Origin: Trichormus variabilis 0441
Lineage (GTDB): Bacteria; Cyanobacteriota; Cyanobacteriia; Cyanobacteriales; Nostocaceae
Assembly: GCF_009856605.1 (NCBI RefSeq)
Contig: NZ_CP047242.1
Coordinates: 5,460,501 to 5,524,500 of the forward strand
Length of the DNA stretch: 64,000 bases
Direction of reading: 5' to 3'
Both the position numbers and the translations under genes were made by a program. Shown piece by piece: positions 8,575 through 16,138 of this stretch. Each line of letters starts with the position of its first letter. The first letter of the stretch is position 1. Below the pieces are notes generated by a model. That model saw only the letters and a program-made list of their open reading frames with translations. It searched no databases and was not told where the DNA came from.

Positions 8575-9378
8575 TTAAAAACCAAATGCCAGAAATCCTC
8601 CATCAACAGCAATACATTGTCCTGTAATATATGATGCGGTAGGCATACAGAGAAAAGCTGTAAGACTCGCTACTTCTTCGGGTTGACCCACGCGTTTCAT
8701 TGGTGTACGTGAAAGAACTGCGCTTAAAGTTTCAGGATTGTTGAGTAGAGGCTCGGTCAGAGGAGTTTGGATAAACCAGGGTGCGATCGCATTAACGCGA
8801 ATACCATCATCGGCCCATTCTACCGCCAGCGATCGCGTTAACTGCACGAGTGCGGCTTTAGTCATGCCATAGGGTGCGCCAGTCCGAACGGAAATTAACC
8901 CAGCAACAGAAGCGATGTTAACGATACTGCTGTTTTTACTTGTTTTGAGTAAGGGATAAAACAGTCGGGAAAGCTCAAATATAGAAGTTAGATTAATTTG
9001 AAATATCCCAGCAAATTCTTCTTCTGTGTAATCAGTCGCTTTCTTGCGAATATTTGTGCCAACGTTATTCACCAAAATGTCAAGTTCTCCAACGGTCTTG
9101 CTAACGTACTCATGTATTATCTGACGACCTTCAGAAGTGGAAACATCGGCGGTAACTCCGTGAACTTTCCCCGCAGAATCCCAAGCGTTGATCTGTTGCT
9201 CAATCGCTTCAGCATTGCGAGCAACAATGATGACTTCTGCACCTAAAGCCAAAAACTCTTGGGCGATGGCTAAACCAATTCCTTTGGTAGCTCCGGTAAT
9301 CAAAGCTTTTCGTCCGGCTAATGTCCAGCGTTCCCGGACTTTTTCCCCAAAAGCTGGAGGGGTAACAAAATCTTCCAT
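8575..9378 (-). CDS. Short-chain dehydrogenase/reductase (tropinone-reductase-like SDR)
   Basis: A classical SDR of 267 residues. It has [10 protein letters not shown] (cofactor glycine motif), NNVGTNIR (NNxG), the catalytic serine region [16 protein letters not shown] (YxxxK) and a C-terminal [13 protein letters not shown] typical of oligomeric SDRs. The N-terminal extension and overall sequence are like tropinone-reductase-type SDRs. Three in-frame ATGs exist (9393, 9384, 9378), and a GAGG about 9 bases before 9378 favours that one. It lies downstream of the beta-diketone hydrolase gene on the same strand and may be its operon partner. The 5' end lies inside a duplicated segment (9372-9425). 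Confidence 0.88.
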   Translation of the reverse strand: MEDFVTPPAFGEKVRERWTLAGRKALITGATKGIGLAIAQEFLALGAEVIIVARNAEAIEQQINAWDSAGKVHGVTADVSTSEGRQIIHEYVSKTVGELDILVNNVGTNIRKKATDYTEEEFAGIFQINLTSIFELSRLFYPLLKTSKNSSIVNIASVAGLISVRTGAPYGMTKAALVQLTRSLAVEWADDGIRVNAIAPWFIQTPLTEPLLNNPETLSAVLSRTPMKRVGQPEEVASLTAFLCMPTASYITGQCIAVDGGFLAFGF

Positions 9379-9425
9379 TGTCATATACCTCATTGTCTCT
9401 AGATGTTCCTTGACAGGTGAATTAT
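9372..9425. repeat. Direct repeat, copy A (overlaps the SDR start)
   Basis: CTTCCATTGTCATATACCT...GATGTTCCTTGACAGGTGAATTAT recurs 200 bases further on at 9572-9619 as CTTCCATCGTCATATACCT...GATGTTTTTAGACAGGTGAATTAT. A 7-base gap and a few substitutions separate the copies. Copy A carries the start codons of the SDR. Confidence 0.85.
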
Positions 9426-9465
9426 CAATACCGTTCAGTTAAGGCTAAAAATAAAAACTAGTGTC

Positions 9466-9556
9466 GGTTGGGTAGAGGAACGTAGGCGCAGCCTTCTCGT
9501 AGAGTAACCCAACATCTACAGGCTTTTGTTGGGTTTCGCTATCGCTCCACCCAACC
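9466..9556. repeat. Nested inverted-repeat element with GTTGGGT arms
   Basis: GGTTGGGT at 9466-9473 is complementary to ACCCAACC at 9549-9556. Inside it, AACCCAAC at 9506-9513 pairs with GTTGGGTT at 9528-9535 over a 14-base loop. GTTGGGT-type foldback elements are common dispersed repeats in Nostoc. This one sits between the two direct repeat copies. Confidence 0.75.
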
Positions 9557-9571
9557 TACATTTCTTCTTAA

Positions 9572-9619
9572 CTTCCATCGTCATATACCTCTGGATGTTT
9601 TTAGACAGGTGAATTATGA
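9572..9619. repeat. Direct repeat, copy B
   Basis: Second copy of the segment at 9372-9425, lacking the 7-base piece TCATTGT. It is non-coding here and immediately follows the GTTGGGT foldback element. Confidence 0.85.
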
Positions 9620-9635
9620 CTGTTAAATTCACCTG
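9605..9635. promoter_or_regulatory. Perfect 11-base inverted repeat after the hydrolase gene
   Basis: ACAGGTGAATT (9605-9615) and AATTCACCTGT (9625-9635) form a perfect stem with a 9-base loop. It is 17 bases beyond the hydrolase stop on the minus strand, where a terminator would be expected. No T-run follows, so it could instead be a processing site or an operator for the SDR. Confidence 0.55.
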
Positions 9636-9651
9636 TTAAGTATCAAAAATG

Positions 9652-10413
9652 TCAAGTATTGCGGAGATCGGTGGCGGTAATACCTTCTAATGCCAGACCA
9701 TAGCCAATTCCTTCATTAACCAACCGCTTCAGCCTTTGGGTCAAGGCCACACGGGTGTATCGCAAGTTTAATGTGGGCTGTTTGGCCAGTGTCCTGGCAA
9801 TTTCCCAAGCCCGTTCCATGAGTTTGCTTTGTGGTAATACTTCATGGACAACATTTAATTCATAAGCTTGTTGAGCCGTCAGCTTTTCTTGAGTAAGCAA
9901 GAAGTAGCGCCCGCGATAAAGACCAAGTGCTAATGGCCATAGTATATGCACTCCGTCACCTGGTACGATACCTGCATTGAAATGAGGCATATCTTGAAAT
10001 ACGGCGTTTTCAGATGCAAGAATAATGTCGGTCGTCAGAATGTATTCACTATGAAGTAATGCTGCACCATTGACAGCAGAGATGACTGGTACTTCAATAT
10101 CCAAGAGGTTTTGCAGCACCTTTTTACCTTCCCAATAAGTTTTATCCCACTCACGAGGATTGGTGACATCTCCTAAACTAGCAAAATCGATTTCAGCCAT
10201 CCAAGCATCACCAGTACCTGTGAGGATGACAACACGGTTATCTCTGTCTCGGCTAATGTCATAAAATGCGTCGGGAAACTCTCGATGAGTTTTACCGGTG
10301 AAAACGAGTGAACCATTGTTTGTGTGCATTCTCACTTCTAGAATGCCATTTTCATCTCGATGGAAATGCAAGTTCTCGTATTTAGTGAAATATTCAGGTT
10401 GATTCAAAGTCAT
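9652..10413 (-). CDS. Beta-diketone hydrolase (6-oxocamphor hydrolase-like, crotonase superfamily)
   Basis: A 253-residue crotonase-fold protein that closely follows 6-oxocamphor hydrolase, a CoA-independent enzyme cleaving a carbon-carbon bond in cyclic beta-diketones. From memory, the catalytic residues of that enzyme are His45, His122, His145, Asp154 and Glu244. Here His43 (GKTHREF), His121 (ALLHSEY), His144 (DMPHFNAG), Asp153 (VPGDGVH) and Glu243 (LALEGI) fall in equivalent places. A beta-diketone hydrolase of this type has been structurally described from Anabaena sp. PCC 7120. It is preceded by an FNR-type box and a candidate -10 element. The SDR downstream may act on the same substrate class. 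Confidence 0.87.
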   Translation of the reverse strand: MTLNQPEYFTKYENLHFHRDENGILEVRMHTNNGSLVFTGKTHREFPDAFYDISRDRDNRVVILTGTGDAWMAEIDFASLGDVTNPREWDKTYWEGKKVLQNLLDIEVPVISAVNGAALLHSEYILTTDIILASENAVFQDMPHFNAGIVPGDGVHILWPLALGLYRGRYFLLTQEKLTAQQAYELNVVHEVLPQSKLMERAWEIARTLAKQPTLNLRYTRVALTQRLKRLVNEGIGYGLALEGITATDLRNT

Positions 10414-10454
10414 GATTTTTTCTGTGTTGGCATAGCTTCAGATTTCCGTAGCTA

Positions 10455-10496
10455 AATCTATGCTTTCGGCACAGAGACTTCTTTGATTGAAATCAA
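10455..10496 (-). promoter_or_regulatory. FNR/DNR-type operator with -10 element upstream of the hydrolase
   Basis: TTGATTGAAATCAA at 10483-10496 is a perfect TTGAT-N4-ATCAA box. On the minus strand TAGATT at 10460-10455 can serve as a -10. With that -10 the start site falls near 10448, putting the box centre at -41.5, the classic position of FNR-family activation. The regulator gene next door has the matching recognition helix. Confidence 0.72.
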
Positions 10497-10532
10497 GTTT
10501 GAGACTATTTTTAATATTCCGTAATTTTGCGA

Positions 10533-11156
10533 TTAAGTCCGATATAGTTCTTGAACTAATATAATTTGTCGTTTTTTGCGGGTAATTGCCCCGTCTTTTT
10601 GCAGTTGGCTCAAAACGCGAGACAATGCTTCCTGGCTCAACCCCATATCTTCGGCTATTTCCTTCAGAGGTTTATCCAGATTGACGATATTTCCATGTGG
10701 ATGGGCGGCAATTTCCAAATAACGCAGCACGCGATCGCGGGCAGAACGGATACTCCTCAGTTCTAGTAAAATTTTTACTTGATGAAATCTTCGCACCAGT
10801 TGTACTATGAGTGCTTCTGATAAATCTGGATGCTGGCGTAAAGTTGCCAGAAACGGCTGTTTAGGAAAAGTAGCGACACGGGAAGGAATATCAGCGATCG
10901 CCGTACAATCATAAAATTCATTGAACAATGCAGCTTCCGCAAAACTTTCTCCAGCTTTGACCTCATAGTGCTTGATAGATTGACCAGCATCGGTATAGTG
11001 CATGAGTCTGATCTGTCCAGATGTGACTACAAAAATGGCTCTGGTTAAATCACCTTGATGGAAAAGGGGCTGTCCAGCCGCTAAACTCTCATAGGTGATT
11101 GCCATCGCCATTTTGATATTTTCTGGCAGCTGGTCAATGTTCAAAAAATTGATCAT
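10533..11156 (-). CDS. CRP/FNR-family regulator of the cysteine-poor DNR-like type
   Basis: A 207-residue cAMP-receptor-fold protein: N-terminal beta-roll (residues about 20-110), dimerisation helix, and C-terminal winged helix (about 160-205). The recognition helix reads LSQEALSRVL with Glu176, Ser179 and Arg180, the E-x-x-S-R signature that reads TTGAT half-sites in FNR. FNR's four N-terminal cluster cysteines are missing and Cys83 is the only cysteine. This fits the DNR/NnrR branch (often haem/NO responsive) rather than an oxygen-sensing Fe-S protein, though the ligand is inference. Start: ATG at 11156. A TTG at 11189 with a GAGG ahead would add 11 residues. A perfect cognate box lies upstream of the neighbouring hydrolase. 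Confidence 0.82.
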   Translation of the reverse strand: MINFLNIDQLPENIKMAMAITYESLAAGQPLFHQGDLTRAIFVVTSGQIRLMHYTDAGQSIKHYEVKAGESFAEAALFNEFYDCTAIADIPSRVATFPKQPFLATLRQHPDLSEALIVQLVRRFHQVKILLELRSIRSARDRVLRYLEIAAHPHGNIVNLDKPLKEIAEDMGLSQEALSRVLSQLQKDGAITRKKRQIILVQELYRT

Positions 11157-11217
11157 GTACTTGACACAGAGGCTAATCTTTGCATACAAACGACTGACCT
11201 CACCTCACAAGCAATTT

Positions 11218-12231
11218 TTAAATTCCCGCATGACCCAATGCTAAACCAGCTACAAGCATCCCTAATACCAGGAATGGTTGGGCGCTGGCTTGGTATTTCA
11301 CATCGTTTTTTAAGGGGTCGCGCAAGAAATACATATCTTGGAAGGTGATTTGCGGAATGATTAACAGTACCAAGATGGCGGCGTACAAATTCTCATGAAT
11401 GGTCACAAGATAAGCCGCAATTAATCCTTGGAACACGTCAATCATGACAACACAAATCCAGGCCGCCGTGTTGATACCAAACATTACAGGTAGTGATTGT
11501 AATCCCAATTGGCGATCGCCTTCTACACTCTTAAAGTCGTTGACAATGGCAATTCCCAATCCTGCCAAACTATAAATCAAGGTGAGAATGGCAATTTTCC
11601 AGTTGAGTTCGCCAAATAAAGCATGACCAGCCCACCAAGGTAAGGCGATGTAACTAGCACCCAAAGCGTAGTTACCTAACCAGCCGTTCTGCTTTAACTT
11701 TAAGGGAGGCGCAGAGTAAATAAAAGCGATGAAGGAACCAAACAACGCCAATACTGTGACATTGGGAAACTCATGACCCGCCCATAAATCCAGGGTAAAG
11801 GCAACGGCAATCCCCGCGAGAAATAACGCCACAATTTGGGTCACAACCTGGGGTACAGAAATTGCGCCGGAAGGTATAGGACGATAAGGTTCGTTGATGG
11901 CATCAATTTCGCGATCGTAAAAATCGTTGAGGGTTTGAGTGTAACCCGTCAAAAGTGGCCCGGACAACAACATACAAGTTGCCGCCTTCAAAACATTTTC
12001 CAATGACCAAGTATAGTTACCAGAGGAAGCCGCACCACAAACCACACCCCAAATCAGAGGAATCCAAGTAATCGGCTTCATTAATTGCAGGCGGATTTTC
12101 CAAATGGAAGTTTCCCCTGGCGCTGCACCTTTCATACCTAACAACTGCCGGGTTTTGGCAGTGCGGTCAGCAGGATTCGCCACTGCTTCAGACTGATTAG
12201 GATCGGGGGTAATAGGAGATGATTCAGACAT
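11218..12231 (-). CDS. chlG: Chlorophyll synthase
   Basis: A 337-residue UbiA-superfamily prenyltransferase that esterifies chlorophyllide a with phytyl or geranylgeranyl diphosphate in the thylakoid membrane, the last step of chlorophyll a synthesis. The first Asp-rich motif is NDFYDREIDAINEPYRPIPSG without its last residue, and the second is NDFKSVEGDRQLG. About eight or nine hydrophobic spans follow a polar N-terminus of about 50 residues. The family-specific WKIRLQLMKPITWIPLIWG is present. It ends 29-62 bases upstream of the regulator gene on the same strand, depending on that gene's start, so the two might be co-transcribed. Confidence 0.95.
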   Translation of the reverse strand: MSESSPITPDPNQSEAVANPADRTAKTRQLLGMKGAAPGETSIWKIRLQLMKPITWIPLIWGVVCGAASSGNYTWSLENVLKAATCMLLSGPLLTGYTQTLNDFYDREIDAINEPYRPIPSGAISVPQVVTQIVALFLAGIAVAFTLDLWAGHEFPNVTVLALFGSFIAFIYSAPPLKLKQNGWLGNYALGASYIALPWWAGHALFGELNWKIAILTLIYSLAGLGIAIVNDFKSVEGDRQLGLQSLPVMFGINTAAWICVVMIDVFQGLIAAYLVTIHENLYAAILVLLIIPQITFQDMYFLRDPLKNDVKYQASAQPFLVLGMLVAGLALGHAGI

Positions 12232-12349
12232 AATATTTATTTAATTAGGTATCGGTAATTGGTAATTGATAATTGGTTGGGACTTACGCATGAAAAAGAA
12301 ATATCAAAGGTTTGGAGAAGGGTATAGGGGGTATAGGGGTTGCGAACAT

Positions 12350-12373
12350 TTACACCCTTACACCCTTACACCC
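12350..12373 (+). repeat. Tandem octamer repeat (TTACACCC x3) in the chlG upstream region
   Basis: Three perfect TTACACCC units, flanked by further low-complexity tracts (GGTAATTGGTAATTG near 12255 and CCCATTACCCATTACC near 12440). Together they fill the roughly 220 bases between chlG and the ATPase gene. Confidence 0.85.
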
Positions 12374-12453
12374 AGTCTGTGCATAAGTCCTGTTGGTAAT
12401 TGGTAATCGTTACTGTACCCATTACCTATGAACCGTTACCCATTACCCATTAC

Positions 12454-13554
12454 CTAAAAAGAAATGATCAAATAATTATTTTGGAACTTTGCCCCAGTGA
12501 TAGGTTTACCACTGAGTGCGGGAGGTAAGAAAATATTCCTTCGTTGGTCACCAGCTTCTACTGTTACTTCCGGCCCGTACTGGGTGAGTTTGACTTGTTT
12601 TTTATCAAATCCCGGTAAGAAGAGGCGTACCTGACGATTATGGGTGTCGATAGTAATAGGATGGGGAGCTTTTACTGCTTGCTCAACAAAATTAGGGAGG
12701 GCATCTATCAAAGGTTGCCAGTCACCTTTGGCAACGTCGGGAACAACAGTCACAGGTAAGGGTGTAAATTCTGCTGATAGGTCGCCCTCTGTTTGTGAGG
12801 ATAACTGGATCACACCACCAATCGTTAACCCGATTTGTTGAGCGCTACCCCATAGATAACGTACACTGACAACTTCTAGAGGGTCTGCTGTAGTGACCAA
12901 AAAAGCCGCAACTCGCTTGGGGTCAGCCAGTGCCTCTTTTCCCTTATCTAGGAAATTATTGACTTGATTGGTAGGTTGAGCAAAGTTATCTGCTGTCCAA
13001 TTGACGTTGAAAAAGCTGCTAATTAACGGTTGAATCAAGGGTGATTCGGCAATAGTTTTACCTAAATCGGAGTTGACAAACAATTGCCGAAAGCGCCGTA
13101 CGTACCAGCTTAGAGATTCCGGTAACCCCAACATCCGCAAAGTGAAAGCGTCACCTGTGCCATCGTAGACGATCGCATCATATTTACCACTGGCATCATA
13201 TTCACGAATCGCATTTAAGGCTAAGGCGCTGTCCATCCCTGGTAATACTACCAGTTCTTGACCGTACACCTCTTTGATAATGGGCGTGCGGAGATATTGC
13301 GCCTCAAGTTTTTTCACTTCTTCCCAATTGCGTTCCAGCAACACAGAAGATTGAAACTGTACAATTTCTAGATTGGGGGCAATTTGCTGGGGGTCAGGGG
13401 TGAGGGTTTGCTCTAACAGGAGGGGCAATACTGGTTCTGCCAGTCCTGCTAGAAGTACCCGCTTGCCTTGACTTGCCAATGACTTGGCTGCGGCGATCGC
13501 TATTTTTGTTCGCGCTACGCCACTTTTGCCCAAAAATGTCAATATCAGGGCCAT
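12454..13554 (-). CDS. Get3/ArsA-like ATPase with C-terminal alpha-crystallin-type domain (Get3d-like)
   Basis: A 366-residue SIMIBI-class NTPase resembling ArsA/Get3. The N-terminal FLGKSGVARTKIAIAAAKSL occupies the deviant Walker A position, but the GKGGVGKT consensus has become GKSGVART. The signature lysine is kept and the second lysine is Arg. The switch II region reads DGTGDAFTLRMLGLP, without the usual DTAPTGH. The last 65 residues form an HSP20/alpha-crystallin-like domain (RQVRLFLPGFDKKQVKL). That layout matches the cyanobacterial/plastid Get3d type. Nucleotide hydrolysis may be altered. ATG at 13554 is preferred over an upstream TTG because it starts the Rossmann strand directly. 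Confidence 0.78.
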   Translation of the reverse strand: MALILTFLGKSGVARTKIAIAAAKSLASQGKRVLLAGLAEPVLPLLLEQTLTPDPQQIAPNLEIVQFQSSVLLERNWEEVKKLEAQYLRTPIIKEVYGQELVVLPGMDSALALNAIREYDASGKYDAIVYDGTGDAFTLRMLGLPESLSWYVRRFRQLFVNSDLGKTIAESPLIQPLISSFFNVNWTADNFAQPTNQVNNFLDKGKEALADPKRVAAFLVTTADPLEVVSVRYLWGSAQQIGLTIGGVIQLSSQTEGDLSAEFTPLPVTVVPDVAKGDWQPLIDALPNFVEQAVKAPHPITIDTHNRQVRLFLPGFDKKQVKLTQYGPEVTVEAGDQRRNIFLPPALSGKPITGAKFQNNYLIISF

Positions 13555-13638
13555 TATCTTGATTTCCAATTACCGCAGGTCTGTTCAATTCCAACTTAAC
13601 ACTAGGCAAATACTCTTAGCTTCTACCTAGAGTTTCTT

Positions 13639-13833
13639 CTATGACACTGGCTTGATTTCGTCCTCAAAAAACCAAGTGGAAGTATTGTCGTTAAACTTCA
13701 CCACTACACCGATACCACGACCATCGGTAACCTTGTAACCCTCGATGATACCGACTTCTCCGAGCTTTTTGGCGATTGGGGCAGAAACGCGATCGCGCAA
13801 ACGAAACACCTTAACCTTTTGTCCGATTTCCAT
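13639..13833 (-). CDS. Small DUF2862-type protein
   Basis: A 64-residue soluble protein with an SH3-like beta pattern: GQKVKVFRLRDRVSAPIA, then VVVKFNDNTSTWFFEDEI. It resembles the short DUF2862 proteins conserved across cyanobacteria, for which I know no established function. The ATG at 13833 begins the conserved domain. It is on the same strand as, and about 84 bases upstream of, the Get3-like ATPase gene. Confidence 0.75.
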   Translation of the reverse strand: MEIGQKVKVFRLRDRVSAPIAKKLGEVGIIEGYKVTDGRGIGVVVKFNDNTSTWFFEDEIKPVS

Positions 13834-13928
13834 GCCTACATAAAACGCAATAAACCAAGTTTCAGTTTAGCTGAATCCGGTACTCATCTGTGATCCGATT
13901 TGGGAAGAAGAAACCAGGGACAGAACTT

Positions 13929-13985
13929 TTGACTGTTGACCAATGACTAATGACTAATGACTAATGACCAATGACTATTGACCAA
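13929..13985 (+). repeat. Short tandem heptamer repeat (AATGACT/TTGACC variants)
   Basis: A run of imperfect heptamers: TTGACTG, TTGACCA, then ATGACTA repeated three times, ATGACCA, ATGACTA and TTGACCA. This is the STRR type seen elsewhere in the window. Confidence 0.88.
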
Positions 13986-14025
13986 AAGCTTAAAATTAAA
14001 ATAATCCGCAATCAGGTATAAAACC

Positions 14026-14796
14026 ATGTTTGTCACAGCGCAACAGCTAGAACAACAAATGCCCGATGCAACTCGGTTGTTAAGTGATGAGCCGGAAATG
14101 GAAACTTCGTTGCATTATATGCAGCTATTACTGCTAGTAACTTGCCTAGAATGGCTGTGGCGTGATAGAAATGACTATTTTATTGGTGCCAATCTGACAA
14201 TATACTTTAGCCGTCAGCAGTTGCGAAATCGAGATTTCCGCGGCCCGGACTTTTTTCTGGTGAAAGACACTGAAAAGCGCCCCCGCAATTCTTGGGTAGT
14301 TTGGGAAGAAGACGGTCGTTATCCAGATTTGATTATTGAGTTACTTTCTGACAGTACGGCTGATGTTGACCGAAATTTAAAGAAAAGCTTGTATGAGAAT
14401 CGATTTCATACACCTGAGTATTTTTGGTTTTCCCCAGAAACTTTAGAATTTGTCGGTTTTGAATTGATAGGTAATAGATATCAAGAAATCCTACCTGATA
14501 GTCGTGGCTGGCGTTGGAGTGAGGTACTTGGTCTGTATCTAGGTATACAAGAAGGTAAACTTCGCTATTTTAATGCCGAGGGTAATTTAGTACCAACGCC
14601 AGAAGAAGCTGCTATGGCGATACAACAAGAGGCCATATCAGCCCAACAAAAGTTATCTGAGTCACAACAACAGTTATCTGAATCACAACAACAGTTATCT
14701 GAGGCTGAAATAAGATTGCAACAGGAACAGGAGCGATCGCAACTGTTGGCAGAATATTTACGTTCTCTAGGCGTTGACCCAGATAGTTTGAGTTAA
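14026..14796 (+). CDS. Uma2 family (DUF820) nuclease-fold protein with C-terminal coiled coil
   Basis: A 256-residue protein of the Uma2/DUF820 family, a PD-(D/E)XK-like fold hugely expanded in cyanobacteria. The core includes NLTIYFSRQQLRNRDFRGPDFFLV, with the conserved proline-aspartate motif, and YPDLIIELLSDSTADVDRNLK, with the catalytic-type E. A C-terminal tail (about 200-250) is Gln/Ser-rich heptads, QQQLSES repeated, predicted coiled coil, ending LAEYLRSLGVDPDSL. The cellular role of these proteins is not established. The truncated Uma2 fragment follows directly. Confidence 0.82.
   Translation: MFVTAQQLEQQMPDATRLLSDEPEMETSLHYMQLLLLVTCLEWLWRDRNDYFIGANLTIYFSRQQLRNRDFRGPDFFLVKDTEKRPRNSWVVWEEDGRYPDLIIELLSDSTADVDRNLKKSLYENRFHTPEYFWFSPETLEFVGFELIGNRYQEILPDSRGWRWSEVLGLYLGIQEGKLRYFNAEGNLVPTPEEAAMAIQQEAISAQQKLSESQQQLSESQQQLSEAEIRLQQEQERSQLLAEYLRSLGVDPDSLS
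14643..14706 (+). repeat. In-frame 21-base repeats encoding coiled-coil heptads
   Basis: CAACAACAGTTATCTGA and variants repeat at 21-base spacing about three times inside the Uma2 gene. Each unit encodes one QQQLSES-type heptad, so the coiled-coil length may vary between strains. Confidence 0.8.
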
Positions 14797-14819
14797 GCCA
14801 GTTCACTGAGGTAAAAGTC

Positions 14820-15131
14820 ATGTATCAAACTGATCCACCCCGCTCACCACAAGAAACGATGCCGACAATGTATGATTTACCGAGTGAATTAGTAGGGGAA
14901 TCAGGCTTACCAGACGAATTTCATTGCATCCAGGCAGATTTACTCAGTGAAACTTGTCAGCTTCCCAATTATCCACCGGAGGAAATTTTGCTGGCCAGCG
15001 ACTTAAACCTTTACTACGACCCTCGTCATACTTTATGGTACAAGCGCCCAGATTGGTACATGGTTTTGGGGGTAACTGGTGCTAAATTTTGGCGTAGCTT
15101 TACAAAGAAACGGTATGACAGAAAACTTTAG
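14820..15131 (+). pseudogene. Truncated Uma2-family gene remnant
   Basis: The 103-codon frame begins like a second class of Uma2 proteins: MYDLPSELVGESGLPDEFH, LLSETCQ, LASDLNLYYD and LWYKRPDWYMVLGV. After VLGV the normal continuation, including the catalytic VELLSPGTE region, is missing. An unrelated tail of 18 residues (TGAKFWRSFTKKRYDRKL) ends the frame. This is probably a gene broken by a deletion or recombination. It starts 23 bases after the intact Uma2 gene. Confidence 0.72.
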
Positions 15132-15331
15132 GAACTAACTGACAAATAAACTAGTCGTCAGGATGCAATATGTGTTGATTGCTTAGGCTGCACGCAAGCT
15201 TATAAATTTTACGGATGTTCAACAAATAATGAACAATATAAAATCTCAATACTCACCCTATGCAGAAAAATGCACTCTGATAGTATAAAATGCGCGAATA
15301 ACTCGCTTGTGGTCTGTGGTGGTGTTTGAAG

Positions 15332-16138
15332 ATGGCTCTTGTAATTAAAAATAATTCAAACTGGCTGCAAGTGCAGCGCTACTGGGAACTGCTGCGTGTT
15401 TTAGTGATGAGGAATCTCAAAGTACGCTACCGAGGTTCCTTGTTAGGCGTATATTGGTCGTTACTAAACCCGTTGATTATGACGGGACTGTACAGCGCCA
15501 TTTTTGGCACAACATTCGCTTCTTATTATGGCAATTCCATCCTGAACTATATATTGGCAGCATTTACAGGGCTGGTGGTCATCAATTTTTTCTCTTCCTC
15601 CACATCCCAAGCCTTGTCCAGTGTAGTAGGCAACGGAGCATTGTTGAATAAAATTCGCTTGCCTGTTAGTGTGTTTCCTGTATCAATGGTTGCGGCAAAT
15701 ATATTTCAGTTCACAGTCGGAGCCTTCCCTTTGCTGGCAATAATTACATTCGTTAATTCTAAAAGTGTAATAAACGTTCTAGCACTATTGTTTCCCTGTC
15801 TGGCTTTAGCTTTAGTTTCTACCGGGGTGGGATTTTTAGTTAGCGCCTTGTATGTCTTTTTTAGAGATTTACCTTACTTCTACGAGTTAGTTGTATTTGT
15901 ACTCTGGATTAGTAGCCCAGTATTTTACCCGGCCGCCATTGTGCCACCCCAAGTAAAACCATTTTTACTCTTAAATCCACTATCGCCTATTATTGAAAGT
16001 TTACGTCAAATTACACTATCAGGAAATTTACCGGATTTAAGTTTAATTTGGGGTGGTTTACTCGGTGGCATAATTATTTTGTCATTGGGATGGTTTTGTT
16101 TTCAGTTGTGGCGACATCAATTTATGGATCTGCTGTAG
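15332..16138 (+). CDS. ABC-2 type polysaccharide exporter permease (Wzm-like)
   Basis: A 268-residue inner-membrane permease with six hydrophobic spans. The N-terminal cytoplasmic signature (MRNLKVRYRGSLLGVYWSLL) is typical of ABC-2 polysaccharide/polyol-phosphate exporters (Wzm/TagG/KpsM). It should export a lipid-linked glycan across the inner membrane with the ATPase encoded directly downstream: its stop (16136-16138) abuts the next ATG. The ATG at 15332 is preferred to the TTG two codons earlier. It opens the surface-polysaccharide locus. Confidence 0.9.
   Translation: MALVIKNNSNWLQVQRYWELLRVLVMRNLKVRYRGSLLGVYWSLLNPLIMTGLYSAIFGTTFASYYGNSILNYILAAFTGLVVINFFSSSTSQALSSVVGNGALLNKIRLPVSVFPVSMVAANIFQFTVGAFPLLAIITFVNSKSVINVLALLFPCLALALVSTGVGFLVSALYVFFRDLPYFYELVVFVLWISSPVFYPAAIVPPQVKPFLLLNPLSPIIESLRQITLSGNLPDLSLIWGGLLGGIIILSLGWFCFQLWRHQFMDLL

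Noticed and set aside
9466..9556. Foldback element as a transposon-related insertion sequence
   Set aside because: No transposase frame is present and it is under 100 bases, so it is called a repeat only.
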